Assembly (NCBI GenBank): GCA_902586495.1
Contig: CACIHQ010000004.1
Span: 1-64,000, forward strand
DNA length: 64,000 nt
Reading direction: 5' to 3'
DNA from: an uncultured Pelagibacteraceae bacterium
GTDB taxonomy: Bacteria > Pseudomonadota > Alphaproteobacteria > Pelagibacterales > Pelagibacteraceae
Both the position numbers and the translations under genes were made by a program. Shown here piece after piece: positions 27,999 through 37,485 of this stretch (position 1 is the first letter of the stretch; the number at the start of each line of letters is the position of its first letter). The notes beneath the pieces were generated by a model. That model was given only the letters and a program-made list of their open reading frames with translations. It did no database searches and was not told the origin of the DNA.

Positions 27999-28901
27999 AT
28001 GCAGATTGGTATTGATCTTGGGGCAAGTAAAATAGAGTATGTGTTATTAGATGATGTTGGCAATGAGCATCATAGAAAAAGAACTGAAGTTCCAAAAAAT
28101 TATAAGGATACGTTATCTATAATAAAAAAAATAGTTATCGAACTCGAGCGTAAAGCTGGTAAAGAGCTGCCAGTAGGTGTATGTCATCCGGGGATTCATT
28201 CTATTCAAACAGGACTAGTTAAGAATGCGCCTAATTCTTTTTGGATTAATGGCAAACCTTTACAAAGAGATTTACGAAGTGAGATCGGAAAAGAAATTTA
28301 TTGTGAAAATGATGCTAACTGTTTTGCTTTATCAGAAGCTATAGATGGTTCTGGAAAACATTATAAAATAGTTTTTGGGGTAATTCTTGGATCTGGTGTT
28401 GGAGGCGGTTTAGTTATAGATAAACGAATTGTCAATGGACCTAATGGGATTACTGGAGAATGGGGACATAATCAAATACCGAGTGCTTGTATTGAAGGTG
28501 TTCAAATAAAAAAAACCAATTTAAGAGCTGGGGAAATAGAGAACTTTGTTGCAGGTATAGGTATTTCTAAAGCGTTCAAAAATGAGTTTAAAAAGGATTT
28601 ATCTGCCCAAAAGATATTTGAGATGCATAGAAAACTTGATTTAGATGCAGAAAAATTAATTGATAAATATAAAGATCAACTCGCTATGTCTTTAGCCACT
28701 GTTGTTAATATTATTGATCCAGATGTGTTTGTTTTCGGGGGTGGAGTATCTAACGAAATAAATTTTTTAGATGAAATTAAACAAAAAATGAAAAAATTTG
28801 TAGCAGGGGGTGAATTTGAGGGGACTTTCTTAAAACCTAAATTTGGTGATGCAAGCGGTGTTCGGGGCGCAGCTCGATTAGCAAGAACCACAAATTATTG
28901 A
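27999..28901 (+). CDS. ROK-family sugar kinase lacking the zinc motif
   Basis: A 300-aa ROK kinase. The phosphate-binding start 'IGIDLGASKIEYVLLDD' and 'VILGSGVGGGLVID' are clear, and 'GEWGHNQIP' carries the conserved GH pair. The CxCGxxGC zinc signature that normally follows is missing; only one cysteine ('PSACIEG') occurs there, and the loop has other residues. The catalytic Asp is in 'CENDANCFAL'. As last gene after iolD it is a candidate to phosphorylate the deoxy-keto-gluconate intermediate in place of IolC; this is inference. Confidence 0.85.
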   Translation: MQIGIDLGASKIEYVLLDDVGNEHHRKRTEVPKNYKDTLSIIKKIVIELERKAGKELPVGVCHPGIHSIQTGLVKNAPNSFWINGKPLQRDLRSEIGKEIYCENDANCFALSEAIDGSGKHYKIVFGVILGSGVGGGLVIDKRIVNGPNGITGEWGHNQIPSACIEGVQIKKTNLRAGEIENFVAGIGISKAFKNEFKKDLSAQKIFEMHRKLDLDAEKLIDKYKDQLAMSLATVVNIIDPDVFVFGGGVSNEINFLDEIKQKMKKFVAGGEFEGTFLKPKFGDASGVRGAARLARTTNY

Positions 28902-28962
28902 CTAGTGAATAAAATTCATTTACTACAAAAGGAGCTAATTATTTAAGTCTAGGAAGAGAAAT

Positions 28963-29811
28963 ATGAAATTATGTAGAATAGGTAGTGTTGGAGAAGAAAA
29001 ACCAGCAATCATAGATAGTGAAAACAATTACCGAGATTTGTCATCAACAATTAATGATTTAAATCCTGACACATTAAATTTTGATACTTTAGAGAAAATA
29101 AAAAAAACTGATATTTCAACTTTACCAAAGCTTGATTCAAGTTCTAGAATAGGTGCATGTGTCTCTAACCCATCAAAATTTATTGGCATTGGTTTAAATT
29201 TTAAAGATCATGCCGAAGAACAAAATTTGCCAATACCAAAAGAACCTATAATTTTCTCAAAATTTACTAGTTGTATAGCTGGACCAAACGATCCAATTAT
29301 TGTTCCTAAGGGGTCTAATCATACGGATTGGGAAGTTGAGTTAGGTTTTGTTATCGGAAAAAAAGCTATCAATGTCAGTGTTGAAAACGCCTTAGATCAT
29401 GTTCTAGGCTTTTTTCTTGTAAATGATGTGAGTGAAAGAGATTTCCAAAAAAATAGAGGTTTAACTTGGGATAAAGGAAAAGGTTTTGATACATTTGGTC
29501 CAATAGGCCCATTCGTAGTTACTAAAGACGAATTACCAGACTATCAAAATTTAAATATGTTTTTAGATGTCAATGGGAAAAGGATGCAAACCGGAAATAC
29601 AAGTAAAATGATTTTTAATATCAAAAATTTAGTTTCTTACATGAGCTCATGTATGAGTTTACATCCTGGTGACATTTGTTGTACGGGAACTCCACCTGGT
29701 GTTGGTGAAAATATGAAGCCACCTGTTTTCTTAAAAGGCGGTGAAGAAGTCGTTTTGGGAATAGATAAGCTAGGCCAACAAAGTCATAAAGTCATACCTT
29801 ATAAAGATTAA
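28963..29811 (+). CDS. Fumarylacetoacetate hydrolase (FAH) family protein
   Basis: A 282-aa FAH-superfamily hydrolase or isomerase. The core contains 'FIGIGLNFKDHAEEQNLPIP', the metal-binding 'DWEVELGFVIGKKA', 'GFFLVNDVSERDFQ', 'KGFDTFGPIGPFVV' and 'CTGTPPGVG'. Closest family functions I know are 2,4-diketo-3-deoxy sugar acid hydrolases and similar. A 61-base gap separates it from the ROK gene. It may act with the HpcH aldolase in sugar acid degradation; substrate is not readable. Confidence 0.88.
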   Translation: MKLCRIGSVGEEKPAIIDSENNYRDLSSTINDLNPDTLNFDTLEKIKKTDISTLPKLDSSSRIGACVSNPSKFIGIGLNFKDHAEEQNLPIPKEPIIFSKFTSCIAGPNDPIIVPKGSNHTDWEVELGFVIGKKAINVSVENALDHVLGFFLVNDVSERDFQKNRGLTWDKGKGFDTFGPIGPFVVTKDELPDYQNLNMFLDVNGKRMQTGNTSKMIFNIKNLVSYMSSCMSLHPGDICCTGTPPGVGENMKPPVFLKGGEEVVLGIDKLGQQSHKVIPYKD

Positions 29812-29820
29812 TACATTTAA

Positions 29821-30528
29821 ATGATGGAATTATTTATTGCGTTAGGTGCTGGATTGATAAGTTTTTTATCCCCATGCGTTTTACCGCTTATTCCAGGATA
29901 TATTTCTTACATATCTGGAAGTTCAATTAATGAATTAATTGAAAAAAAAAGCGTAAATTTATTCCCTATTATTCTATTCACTGTTGGATTTTCAATCGTC
30001 TTTATTTTTTTTGGTGCAGCATCTACATTACTTGGACAAGTTCTCTTACAAAATTCTTATGAGTTAAGAATAGTAGCAGGAGTTATAATCATTATTCTAT
30101 CCCTCCATTTAATTGGAATTATAAATATAAAATTCTTAAATTATGAAAAAAGAGTGCAAACAGATATAAAAAGAAATTTTTTTAGTCCAGCTTTGATTGG
30201 TATGGCTTTTGCATTTGGGTGGACTCCCTGCATTGGTCCAATACTTGGATCAATACTAGTTTTAGCGTCAACAGAAGAAAGTTTACAACAAGGTATTTTA
30301 CTTTTAACTTTTTATTCTATTGGATTAGCAGTGCCATTTATATTGGCTGGATATTTGATACAAAGATTTTTAGTATTTTCAAAAAATTTTAGAAAAAATA
30401 TTAATAAGGTATCTAAAATTGGGGGATCTATATTGTTAATCACTGGTATTTTAATGATAACTAATCACCTACAAGCACTTGGCTTTTATTTATTAAATAT
30501 ATTTCCTTTTCTTCAAAATTTTGGATAA
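29821..30528 (+). CDS. ccdA: Cytochrome c biogenesis protein CcdA
   Basis: A 235-aa inner-membrane thiol:disulfide transporter with six predicted TM segments, which brings reducing equivalents to the periplasm for cytochrome c maturation. The two conserved redox cysteines are visible in 'SFLSPCVLPLIPGY' (about residue 19) and 'FGWTPCIGPILGS' (about residue 137). Length fits the short CcdA type without a DsbD periplasmic domain. It starts 9 bases after the FAH gene; functional connection to the neighbours is not obvious. Confidence 0.93.
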   Translation: MMELFIALGAGLISFLSPCVLPLIPGYISYISGSSINELIEKKSVNLFPIILFTVGFSIVFIFFGAASTLLGQVLLQNSYELRIVAGVIIIILSLHLIGIINIKFLNYEKRVQTDIKRNFFSPALIGMAFAFGWTPCIGPILGSILVLASTEESLQQGILLLTFYSIGLAVPFILAGYLIQRFLVFSKNFRKNINKVSKIGGSILLITGILMITNHLQALGFYLLNIFPFLQNFG

Positions 30529-30535
30529 TTAAGAA

Positions 30536-31120
30536 ATGAAAATTTATCAAATAGACTCCAGTGCCAGAAAAGAGGGATCGACTTCTAGAGCTTTAGCTAA
30601 AAAGTTATTAAATAAAATTAAAAGTCCAGAGGATGAGATAATTTACAGAGATTTAAATGAGGAAATGGTTTTCGTCTCAGGGTTAACAGAGTCAGGGATG
30701 AATATTGAAAAAAAAGATCAAACTGATCATCATAGAAAAATGTTTGAATTATCAGATCAACTGGTTAAAGAGCTTAAAGAAAGCGATATTATTATAATTT
30801 CAGCTCCAATTTATAATTACGGACCACCAGCTACGTTAAAAGCGTGGTCAGATTTAGCTGCAAGAGTTGGTGAAACTTTTAAATTTAAGCCAAATGGAAG
30901 AAGAGAAGGTTTATTAAAAAATAAAAAAGCTTATTTAGTTATTACATCAGGTGGGACTAAATTAAATAGTAAAGAGGATTTCTTAACCCCTTGGCTGAAA
31001 TTTATTTTAAATTTTTTTGGTATTGATAAAATAGAGACAATTAATGCTGATCAAATGGCTTTAAATTATGAAAAATCAATAAGGGACGCTGAAAAACAAA
31101 TTGATAATATAATTTTGTAA
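30536..31120 (+). CDS. Flavodoxin-fold NAD(P)H:quinone reductase / azoreductase (AzoR-like)
   Basis: A 194-aa flavodoxin-fold protein of the FMN-dependent NADH-azoreductase family: phosphate loop 'IDSSARKEGSTSRALAKKLL', flavin-contacting 'IISAPIYNYGPPATLKAWSDL' and 'YLVITSGGT'. It probably reduces quinones or similar electrophiles in the cytosol. It follows ccdA by 7 bases and precedes the TPP riboswitch. Confidence 0.88.
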   Translation: MKIYQIDSSARKEGSTSRALAKKLLNKIKSPEDEIIYRDLNEEMVFVSGLTESGMNIEKKDQTDHHRKMFELSDQLVKELKESDIIIISAPIYNYGPPATLKAWSDLAARVGETFKFKPNGRREGLLKNKKAYLVITSGGTKLNSKEDFLTPWLKFILNFFGIDKIETINADQMALNYEKSIRDAEKQIDNIIL

Positions 31121-31156
31121 AATCTTAATTTCGTATATATTGTCATCAATTAAATT

Positions 31157-31220
31157 AAGGGGTGTCTAAACAGACTGAGAGTAAACCCTAAGAACCTGTC
31201 CGGTAATTCAGAAAGGGAAA
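31157..31220 (+). promoter_or_regulatory. TPP riboswitch (THI element) controlling thiV
   Basis: The conserved THI-box elements appear in order: GGGGTGTC (31159-31166), a short P3 GTCT/AGAC hairpin (31164-31175), CTGAGA (31175-31180), ACCC (31185-31188), GAACCTG (31192-31198) and GAAAGGGA (31211-31218). P3 and P5 are near minimal, making the aptamer only about 60 bases. The final GAAAGGGA lies 3 bases before the thiV ATG, so it must also serve as the ribosome binding site and TPP binding would hide it. THI boxes before ThiV are documented in SAR11. Confidence 0.93.
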
Positions 31221-31221
31221 A

Positions 31222-32667
31222 ATGAACAATTTTTTTTTAAGCCAATCTTCATCATTAACGTTAGTTATTATTATAAGTTTGATATTTGTTTTTTTAGGCT
31301 TATATAACTCAAAAAAATATCAAGGGTTAAAAAATTATTTAACTGCAGATCGTAATATTGAATCATTTTCTTTAACAACAAGTTTAACTGCTTCAGCTTT
31401 AGGAGCATGGGTTTTATTTGGTCCAGCATCAGCAGCAACTTGGGGAGGAATAGGAGCTGTTATAGGATATTCACTAGGAACTGCCTTTCCTATGTTTTTT
31501 TTAATATATCTTGGAAAAAAAATTAGAAATGACTTTCCTAAAGGATCCTCTTTGATTGAGTTTTTACGTAAAAAGTTTGGAAAAAGTTTATTTAAATTAA
31601 TTTTATTAATGACAATTTTTTACATGTTTATCTTTTTATGTGCTGAAGTTACTGCCGTAGCTGTTTTAGTTAATTATATTTCGGGTACAGAACTTTGGAT
31701 AACTGCTTTAATTGTGCTTATGTCCACACTTGCGTACACTTTATATGGAGGTTTAAGAGCATCAATATTTACTGATAATATTCAGATGGTCGTTATTGGA
31801 GTTCTTTTGTTAATTTCTCTAGCTTATATAAGCTCTTTTACAGGACCTGAATTTTCTTTTGATTTTATAAAAGAAAAAAATCCTCAACTATTAAGCTCGT
31901 CTTACCTACCAAGTTATACAGCTGGTTTAACTTTTTTTATTGCGGTAGCAGCAACTAATTTATTTCATCAAGGTAATTGGCAAAGAGTGTATGCTGCAAA
32001 GAATTTTGAAACTCTTAAAAAAAGCTTAATTATATCTTTTTTTATTATTATACCTGTAGTATTTTGCATGGGATTTACAGGAATGGTTGCTTTCTCTGTA
32101 GATCCAACTATAAGACCAGATCTTGGTTTCTTTACATTATTACTTAAAGATCAAAATGAACTACTTTCTATTGTAGTAATTATATTAGGTTTGGCATTAA
32201 CCATATCAACTCTAGACACTTTGGTAAATGCAATATCAAGCTTGATAGTTGTTGATGGTAAAGCAACATTAAATTTAGATAAAAAAACAAATTATTTAAC
32301 TTTGTCTAAATATGTAATTTTATTTTTATCCTTTATTTCATTTATTATTGCCTCTAAAGGATTTGATATTTTATATTTATTTTTATTAGCTGATTTATTT
32401 TGTTGTGCTTTTGTGCTAACTGTTTTTAGTAGCTTCTATAATAAAAACATAAATGAAAAAATTGCATATGTTTCAATTATAATTGGATTGATTGGAGGTT
32501 TTTTGATGTTTCCTGCTCCTGATTTCTCTCAAAGTTTATTAGTTGGTATCCTTTTACCTAAAGAATTATTTTCACCTATTGTGTCACAGTCTTTACTATT
32601 TTTATCTTTTGTAATTGCAACATTTTTACCATTGATAGTTTTGAAAGCCAAAAGGTTTTTATATTAG
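31222..32667 (+). CDS. thiV: Sodium:solute symporter, thiamin-precursor transporter ThiV
   Basis: A 481-aa SSS-family membrane protein with about 13 hydrophobic segments. SSS features include '[27 protein letters not shown]' near the N-terminus and '[22 protein letters not shown]'. It is preceded directly by a TPP riboswitch. In SAR11 this arrangement was assigned (Carini and co-workers) as ThiV, the importer of thiamin's pyrimidine precursor, because these cells lack pyrimidine synthesis. Assignment rests on riboswitch plus family; the precise ligand (HMP or AmMP) is not visible. Confidence 0.9.
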   Translation: MNNFFLSQSSSLTLVIIISLIFVFLGLYNSKKYQGLKNYLTADRNIESFSLTTSLTASALGAWVLFGPASAATWGGIGAVIGYSLGTAFPMFFLIYLGKKIRNDFPKGSSLIEFLRKKFGKSLFKLILLMTIFYMFIFLCAEVTAVAVLVNYISGTELWITALIVLMSTLAYTLYGGLRASIFTDNIQMVVIGVLLLISLAYISSFTGPEFSFDFIKEKNPQLLSSSYLPSYTAGLTFFIAVAATNLFHQGNWQRVYAAKNFETLKKSLIISFFIIIPVVFCMGFTGMVAFSVDPTIRPDLGFFTLLLKDQNELLSIVVIILGLALTISTLDTLVNAISSLIVVDGKATLNLDKKTNYLTLSKYVILFLSFISFIIASKGFDILYLFLLADLFCCAFVLTVFSSFYNKNINEKIAYVSIIIGLIGGFLMFPAPDFSQSLLVGILLPKELFSPIVSQSLLFLSFVIATFLPLIVLKAKRFLY

Positions 32668-32708
32668 TCGATTGCATTAAAGAAATTATTGTCTATAAGT
32701 TTGACACA

Positions 32709-33644
32709 ATGTCAGTTAATCAAATAGTAATTAATGATCTTTCCAAAGTTTATGATAATGGTTTTAATGCTTTAAAAAAAGTTAGTCTTGAAGTTAAACA
32801 AGGTGAAATCCTTGCAATGCTTGGACCAAATGGTGCAGGAAAGACAACTTTAATTAGTATAATTTGTGGCATTGTTACACCCTCATATGGTTCTGTTTCT
32901 GTCGATGGTTTTGATATAATCAAAGATTATAGGGAGACAAGATCTAGAATTGGCATGGTTCCTCAAGAACTAAGTTTAGAGTCTTTTGAAACAGTTTTTG
33001 ATACTGTATCATATTCGAGAGGTTTATATGGTAAATCACCAAAACCTGAACACATAGAAAAAATTTTAAAAGATTTAAGTTTATGGGATAAAAAAGATCA
33101 AAGATTAAGACAACTATCTGGTGGGATGAAAAGAAGAGTTTTAATTGCTAAAGCTTTATCTCATGAACCAAAGATATTATTTTTAGATGAACCTACAGCA
33201 GGGGTAGATGTTGAATTAAGAAAAGAAATGTGGAAAGTAGTAGATACATTAAGAAAAACAGGAGTGACAATTATTTTAACAACTCATTATATTGAAGAAG
33301 CAGAAGCTATTGCAGATAGGGTTGGTGTAATCAATCAGGGTGAAATAATACTTGTTGAAGAAAAAAAAGAATTGTTAAAAAAGATGGGTCAAAAAACACT
33401 TACAATCGAATTACAAGAAAGCATCAACAAAATACCACAATCATTAGAAAAATATAATTTAGATATTGGAGACAATAAAACGTATCTAAATTATACTTAC
33501 AGTCTTCAAGAAAAACAAACAGGCATAACTAACTTATTGCAAGATTTAAAAGATACTGGCCTGAAATTAAGAGATTTAAAAACAGAACAAAGTAATTTGG
33601 AAAAAATATTTGTTAATTTAGTTAAGGAAAATAATGAAATTTAA
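32709..33644 (+). CDS. ABC-2 type exporter, ATP-binding subunit
   Basis: A 311-aa ATPase of the DrrA/YadG-like subfamily. Walker A 'GPNGAGKTT' is at about 39-47, signature 'LSGGMKRRV' near 138, and Walker B '[12 protein letters not shown]' just after. The C-terminal third is an accessory domain typical of ABC-2 exporters. It overlaps the downstream membrane subunit gene by 11 bases. The substrate is unknown; YadGH homologues are linked to export of hydrophobic compounds. Confidence 0.92.
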   Translation: MSVNQIVINDLSKVYDNGFNALKKVSLEVKQGEILAMLGPNGAGKTTLISIICGIVTPSYGSVSVDGFDIIKDYRETRSRIGMVPQELSLESFETVFDTVSYSRGLYGKSPKPEHIEKILKDLSLWDKKDQRLRQLSGGMKRRVLIAKALSHEPKILFLDEPTAGVDVELRKEMWKVVDTLRKTGVTIILTTHYIEEAEAIADRVGVINQGEIILVEEKKELLKKMGQKTLTIELQESINKIPQSLEKYNLDIGDNKTYLNYTYSLQEKQTGITNLLQDLKDTGLKLRDLKTEQSNLEKIFVNLVKENNEI

Positions 33645-34401
33645 TTATTATGGTTTTAAAGCTATATATGTTCATGAAATGAATAGATTTTTAAGAACTG
33701 TAGGTCAGTCGATTCTTTCACCAGTGATATCTACATCATTATATTTTGTTGTTTTTGGTTCAGTGATCGGAGGTTATATTCAAAAAATTGATGGTGTTAG
33801 TTATGGTTCATATATCGTTCCAGGTTTATTAATGCTGACATTACTCACTCAGTCAATTAGTAACACTTCTTTTGGAATATTTTTCCCAAAATTTAATGGA
33901 ACTATTAACGAGATTTTAGCAGCACCTATCTCAACTCTTGAAACAGTCTTAGCTTTTGTAGGAGCAGGAGCCACTAAAACTTTAATAGTTGGTGCTGTTA
34001 TCTTTACTACTGCCTCTTTTTTTGCTGATGTATCTGTTGAATATCCAATGTTGATGATATTTTTGTTGATTTTAGTCTCTTTTACCTTTGCATTATTTGG
34101 TTTTTTGATTGGCGTAGTGAGCAAAAATTTTGAACAAATGTCTATAATTCCATCATTAGTTATTACACCAATGGTATTTTTAGGGGGCAGTTTATATAGT
34201 CTAGATATGTTGCCACCATTTTGGCAAACTGTTTCTTATTTTAATCCAGTAGTTTACTTAATTGATGGTTTAAGATTCTCATTTTACGGAATATCAGATT
34301 TCAATATTTGGATAAGCGTAGGGTCCATGGTCTCATTTTTAGTGATATGTGTGATAGCTGTCTCAATATTACTTAAGAAGGGTTATAACATTAAGTCGTA
34401 A
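33634..34401 (+). CDS. ABC-2 type exporter, membrane subunit
   Basis: A 255-aa inner-membrane subunit (YadH/NodJ-like, ABC-2 family) with six hydrophobic segments and the characteristic '[23 protein letters not shown]' and '[26 protein letters not shown]'. The gene overlaps its ATPase. It ends 51 bases before the convergent aceA with no convincing terminator between; a weak CCC/GGG stem near 34405-34420 is all I see. Confidence 0.92.
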   Translation: MKFNYYGFKAIYVHEMNRFLRTVGQSILSPVISTSLYFVVFGSVIGGYIQKIDGVSYGSYIVPGLLMLTLLTQSISNTSFGIFFPKFNGTINEILAAPISTLETVLAFVGAGATKTLIVGAVIFTTASFFADVSVEYPMLMIFLLILVSFTFALFGFLIGVVSKNFEQMSIIPSLVITPMVFLGGSLYSLDMLPPFWQTVSYFNPVVYLIDGLRFSFYGISDFNIWISVGSMVSFLVICVIAVSILLKKGYNIKS

Positions 34402-34452
34402 CTGACCCATCACTGGGCCATTTAAAACTAATTTTCAAGAGGTATTGATTTA

Positions 34453-35727
34453 TTAGAATTGCTCAGACTCTGTTGAGCCGTCCATAGCGGTAGTAGCACT
34501 TTTCCCGCTACTAATTGTATTTGATACAGCGTCAAAGTAAGAAGTGCCAACTTCTCTTTGATGTTTTACACTAGTATACCCATCTTTTTCACGAGCAAAT
34601 TCTTGTTGTTGAATTTTAGAATAAGCGGCCATACCCTCTTTTTTATATTTTTCTGCTAATTCAAATATAGCTATATTTTGAGTATGAAATCCTGCTAGAG
34701 TAATAAACTGGAATTTATATCCCATTTTACTTATTTCAGTTTGAAAAGTTGCTATCTCGCTATCTGATAAATGTTTTTTCCAATTAAAAGAGGGTGAACA
34801 ATTATAAGCTAATAGTTTTCCAGGAAATTTTTCATGGATAGCATCTGCAAATTTTTTCGCCTCTTTAAGATTAGGAGTTGCAGTTTCACACCATATTAAA
34901 TCTGAATAAGGTGCATACGCCATTCCTCTAGAGATCGCTTGATCAATTCCTGCTTTTACATAATAAAAGCCTTCTGGTGATCTTTCTCCAGTTAAGAAAG
35001 GTTTATCATTTTCATCATAATCATTAGTAATAAGTTTTGCGGCATTAGCATCAGTTCTCGCTAAAATTATTAATGGAACATCTGCTATATCAGCAGCTAA
35101 TCTCGCAGCTTTTAAATTTTTAATCATTGTGCCTGTTGGTACAAGAACTTTACCACCCATGTGCCCACATTTTTTTTCACTGGCAAGTTGATCTTCAAAA
35201 TGTACACCTGCAGCTCCAGCTTTGATAAATTTTTTCGCTAGCTCAAATACATTTAACGGTCCACCAAAACCTGCCTCACCATCAGCAATAATCGGAAGCA
35301 TATAATCTGTTCTTTTTTCTTTCTTCATATCACCATCATTAATTTCCATGTGTTGAATTTGGTCTGCTCTAATTAAAGCATTGTTCATAGACTCAACTAA
35401 TTTTGGTGCACTGTCATAAGGATATAAAGATTGATCTGGGTACATTTCACCAGCAGTATTTGCATCAGCTGCTACCTGCCATCCACTTAAATAGATTGCT
35501 TTAAGTCCTGCTTTTGCATGTTGAACTGCATGATTTCCTGATAAAGATCCTAAAGTATTAACATATGGCTCTGAATTTAAAAGATTCCATAATTTAATAG
35601 ATTGTTGTTTACATAGTGAATACTCAATTTTAATCGAACCTCTTAACCTCTCTACTTCCTTAGGCGTATAATCCCTTTTAATTCCGGCAAATCTTTTTAG
35701 GTCGTATGATATATTCTCTGCACTCAT
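34453..35727 (-). CDS. aceA: Isocitrate lyase
   Basis: Splits isocitrate to succinate and glyoxylate, the first step of the glyoxylate bypass. In the 424 residues the catalytic KKCGH motif is at 185-189 ('[12 protein letters not shown]'), with '[24 protein letters not shown]' and '[15 protein letters not shown]' around the Mg and substrate site. A 53-aa ORF lies 49 bases upstream in the same orientation and may be co-transcribed, and a RamB-like regulator gene is divergent from it. Confidence 0.97.
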   Translation of the reverse strand: MSAENISYDLKRFAGIKRDYTPKEVERLRGSIKIEYSLCKQQSIKLWNLLNSEPYVNTLGSLSGNHAVQHAKAGLKAIYLSGWQVAADANTAGEMYPDQSLYPYDSAPKLVESMNNALIRADQIQHMEINDGDMKKEKRTDYMLPIIADGEAGFGGPLNVFELAKKFIKAGAAGVHFEDQLASEKKCGHMGGKVLVPTGTMIKNLKAARLAADIADVPLIILARTDANAAKLITNDYDENDKPFLTGERSPEGFYYVKAGIDQAISRGMAYAPYSDLIWCETATPNLKEAKKFADAIHEKFPGKLLAYNCSPSFNWKKHLSDSEIATFQTEISKMGYKFQFITLAGFHTQNIAIFELAEKYKKEGMAAYSKIQQQEFAREKDGYTSVKHQREVGTSYFDAVSNTISSGKSATTAMDGSTESEQF

Positions 35728-35776
35728 TTACTATCTTTCTAAATTAGGCTGTGAAAATGAGATGTCAAAAATTAAA

Positions 35777-35938
35777 CTAGTTTGACTCTCTTGGAGTCTC
35801 AACTAAATCTTGCATTCCACTTGAACCCCAATCACAATGATCGTCTCTCATGTAAGTACCTCTTCTATTATGCTGAGCTAAGTCCTCATGACTAATGATT
35901 TGAGCCTCATTTTCGTAGTTTTTTAATTTTTCTTCCAT
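35777..35938 (-). CDS. Small hypothetical protein upstream of aceA (53 aa)
   Basis: ATG at 35938 to TAG at 35777-35779 encodes 53 residues (MEEKLKNYENEAQ... ending ETPRESN) with a motif 'HNRRGTYMRDDHCDWGSSGM'. I know no family. There is no SD, but a TATAAG -10 (complement of 35945-35950) ends 6 bases before the ATG, so a leaderless transcript is plausible. It lies directly under the TTTACAAA repeat array and before aceA in the same direction, suggesting co-regulation with the glyoxylate bypass. Confidence 0.65.
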   Translation of the reverse strand: MEEKLKNYENEAQIISHEDLAQHNRRGTYMRDDHCDWGSSGMQDLVETPRESN

Positions 35939-35951
35939 GTAAATCTTATAA

Positions 35952-36042
35952 TTTACAAAATTTACAAAATCTACAAAAAAGCATAAAAAGGTTGTAAATT
36001 AAGGAAAATTATTGTAAATATAAATTTACAAAATTTACAAAT
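35952..36042. promoter_or_regulatory. Array of TTTACAAA repeats, candidate RamB/ScfR-type operators
   Basis: Three tandem 9-mers TTTACAAAA, TTTACAAAA and TCTACAAAA (35952-35978) abut the -10 of the 53-aa ORF. Two more, TTTACAAAA and TTTACAAAT (36025-36042), end 8 bases before the regulator ATG. Two inverted copies, TTGTAAAT, are at 35992-35999 and 36012-36019, the latter pairing with ATTTACAA (36024-36031) as a perfect 8-bp inverted repeat. RamB of Corynebacterium binds TTTGCAAA-type sites before aceA, so these are probable binding sites of the adjacent regulator. Confidence 0.75.
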
Positions 36043-36049
36043 AGAAAAC

Positions 36050-37483
36050 ATGAGTCAATTAAATTTAAAAATAGGCCCAAAAATAAAGGCTTTTAGAAGA
36101 CAGCTTGGTTTACAGGCCAATAAACTTGCAGAGGAATTAAATATTTCACCAAGTTATTTAAATCTTATTGAAGGGGGCAAAAGAAAGATAGATGGAGATT
36201 TATTATTAAAGATTTGTGATAAATTGAATATAGAACTTTCACAATTAACTTCAAAAATTGATGTAAATTTAGAGAACACTTTATCAGAAATTTTAGATGA
36301 TAAGTTATTTGAAGACCTAGATATTTTAGGTCCCGAGGTAAAAGATTTAGTTAGCACAAATCCAAAAATTGGAAAAGCAATTGTTCGGTTGGGTGATATT
36401 CTGAAGAAAAAGGATCATGAATTAGTTAATAAAATAGAAAAAATTTCTGGTAAAATTGTGGATAATAGAAAAAATTCTTTTCCAGGTGAAGTAATTTCAG
36501 ATTTTTTACAAGAAAATAAGAATTATTTTCCAAAATTAGAAGATTTTGCAAATCAAGTTTTTGAGAAAGTACAAAAAAATAATAGAACTAGATATGTTGC
36601 TCTTTGTGATTATTTGAAATCAAAATATGGAATTGTAGTTAAAGACGTAATTCCTGAGGAAGATAAACCTTTTTCTAAAATTTTTATAAAAAATAAAAAA
36701 GAACTATTGTTAAGTGATTATAGTTCGTTAGAGACAAAAAAACTTCATGCTGCTGCTCAAATTGCGCAAGAGGGTGCAAGTAAAGATATTGAAGATTATT
36801 TATCTAAATTTTCTTTTCCTTCCGAAGAGTCTAAGAAGCTTTCGAAAGTAGCATTACTGAATTATTGTGGAGCAGCAATCTTAATGCCATATAAACTTTT
36901 TCACTCCGAATGTAAAAAACTCAAATATGATTTAGAATTACTTCAAAATACTTTTGCAACATCTTTTGAACAAGTTGCACATAGAGTAACTTGTTTACAA
37001 GATCCAAAGTTACCTGGAATTCCATTTCATTTTTTGAGAGTTGACATGGCTGGAAATATTTCAAAAAGATTTTCATTATCAGGTATTGAAATTCCAAGAT
37101 ATGGAGGGGCATGTCCTAGATGGAATGTGTATTCAGCATTTACTAGACCGGGGGTTATCCAAAGTGCTGTAAGCAAAATGACTAATGGTGAAAAGTATGT
37201 TTGTATAGCTAGAACAGTCGAGAAAGGTATAGGACGATTTGGTAGGACTAAAAGTATCTTATCAATAGGATTAGGATGTGAAGCAAAATATGCAAAAGAG
37301 TTTATTTATACAGAAAATTTAAATATGAGTGATAAATCAACAGAGATACCTATTGGTGTGTCATGTAGAACCTGTGATAGATTAGACTGTTCTCAAAGAG
37401 CTTTTCCACCATTACACAAAAAATTTGATGTTGATATTAATGCAAGAGGTGTCTCTATTTACGTCCTCGATAAAAAAGATTAA
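36050..37483 (+). CDS. RamB/ScfR-family (COG3800) XRE transcriptional regulator
   Basis: A 477-aa regulator. An N-terminal XRE helix-turn-helix (residues about 8-65: 'IKAFRRQLGLQANKLAEELNIS', 'SYLNLIEGGKRKIDGDLLLKICDKLNI') is followed by an IrrE-like central domain ('LLNYCGAAILMPYKLFHSECK') and a DUF2083 C-terminus with 'VSCRTCDRLDCSQRAFPP'. Relatives (RamB, ScfR/PrpC-type) control acetate and propionate genes including aceA. Being divergent from aceA with a repeat array between them supports the same role here. No SD; the repeat array reaches almost to the ATG, suggesting autoregulation. Confidence 0.88.
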   Translation: MSQLNLKIGPKIKAFRRQLGLQANKLAEELNISPSYLNLIEGGKRKIDGDLLLKICDKLNIELSQLTSKIDVNLENTLSEILDDKLFEDLDILGPEVKDLVSTNPKIGKAIVRLGDILKKKDHELVNKIEKISGKIVDNRKNSFPGEVISDFLQENKNYFPKLEDFANQVFEKVQKNNRTRYVALCDYLKSKYGIVVKDVIPEEDKPFSKIFIKNKKELLLSDYSSLETKKLHAAAQIAQEGASKDIEDYLSKFSFPSEESKKLSKVALLNYCGAAILMPYKLFHSECKKLKYDLELLQNTFATSFEQVAHRVTCLQDPKLPGIPFHFLRVDMAGNISKRFSLSGIEIPRYGGACPRWNVYSAFTRPGVIQSAVSKMTNGEKYVCIARTVEKGIGRFGRTKSILSIGLGCEAKYAKEFIYTENLNMSDKSTEIPIGVSCRTCDRLDCSQRAFPPLHKKFDVDINARGVSIYVLDKKD

Positions 37484-37485
37484 AA

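Noticed and set aside
34402..34452. Terminator between the ABC-2 exporter and aceA
   Set aside because: Only a 3-4 bp GC stem without T-run; too weak to call.
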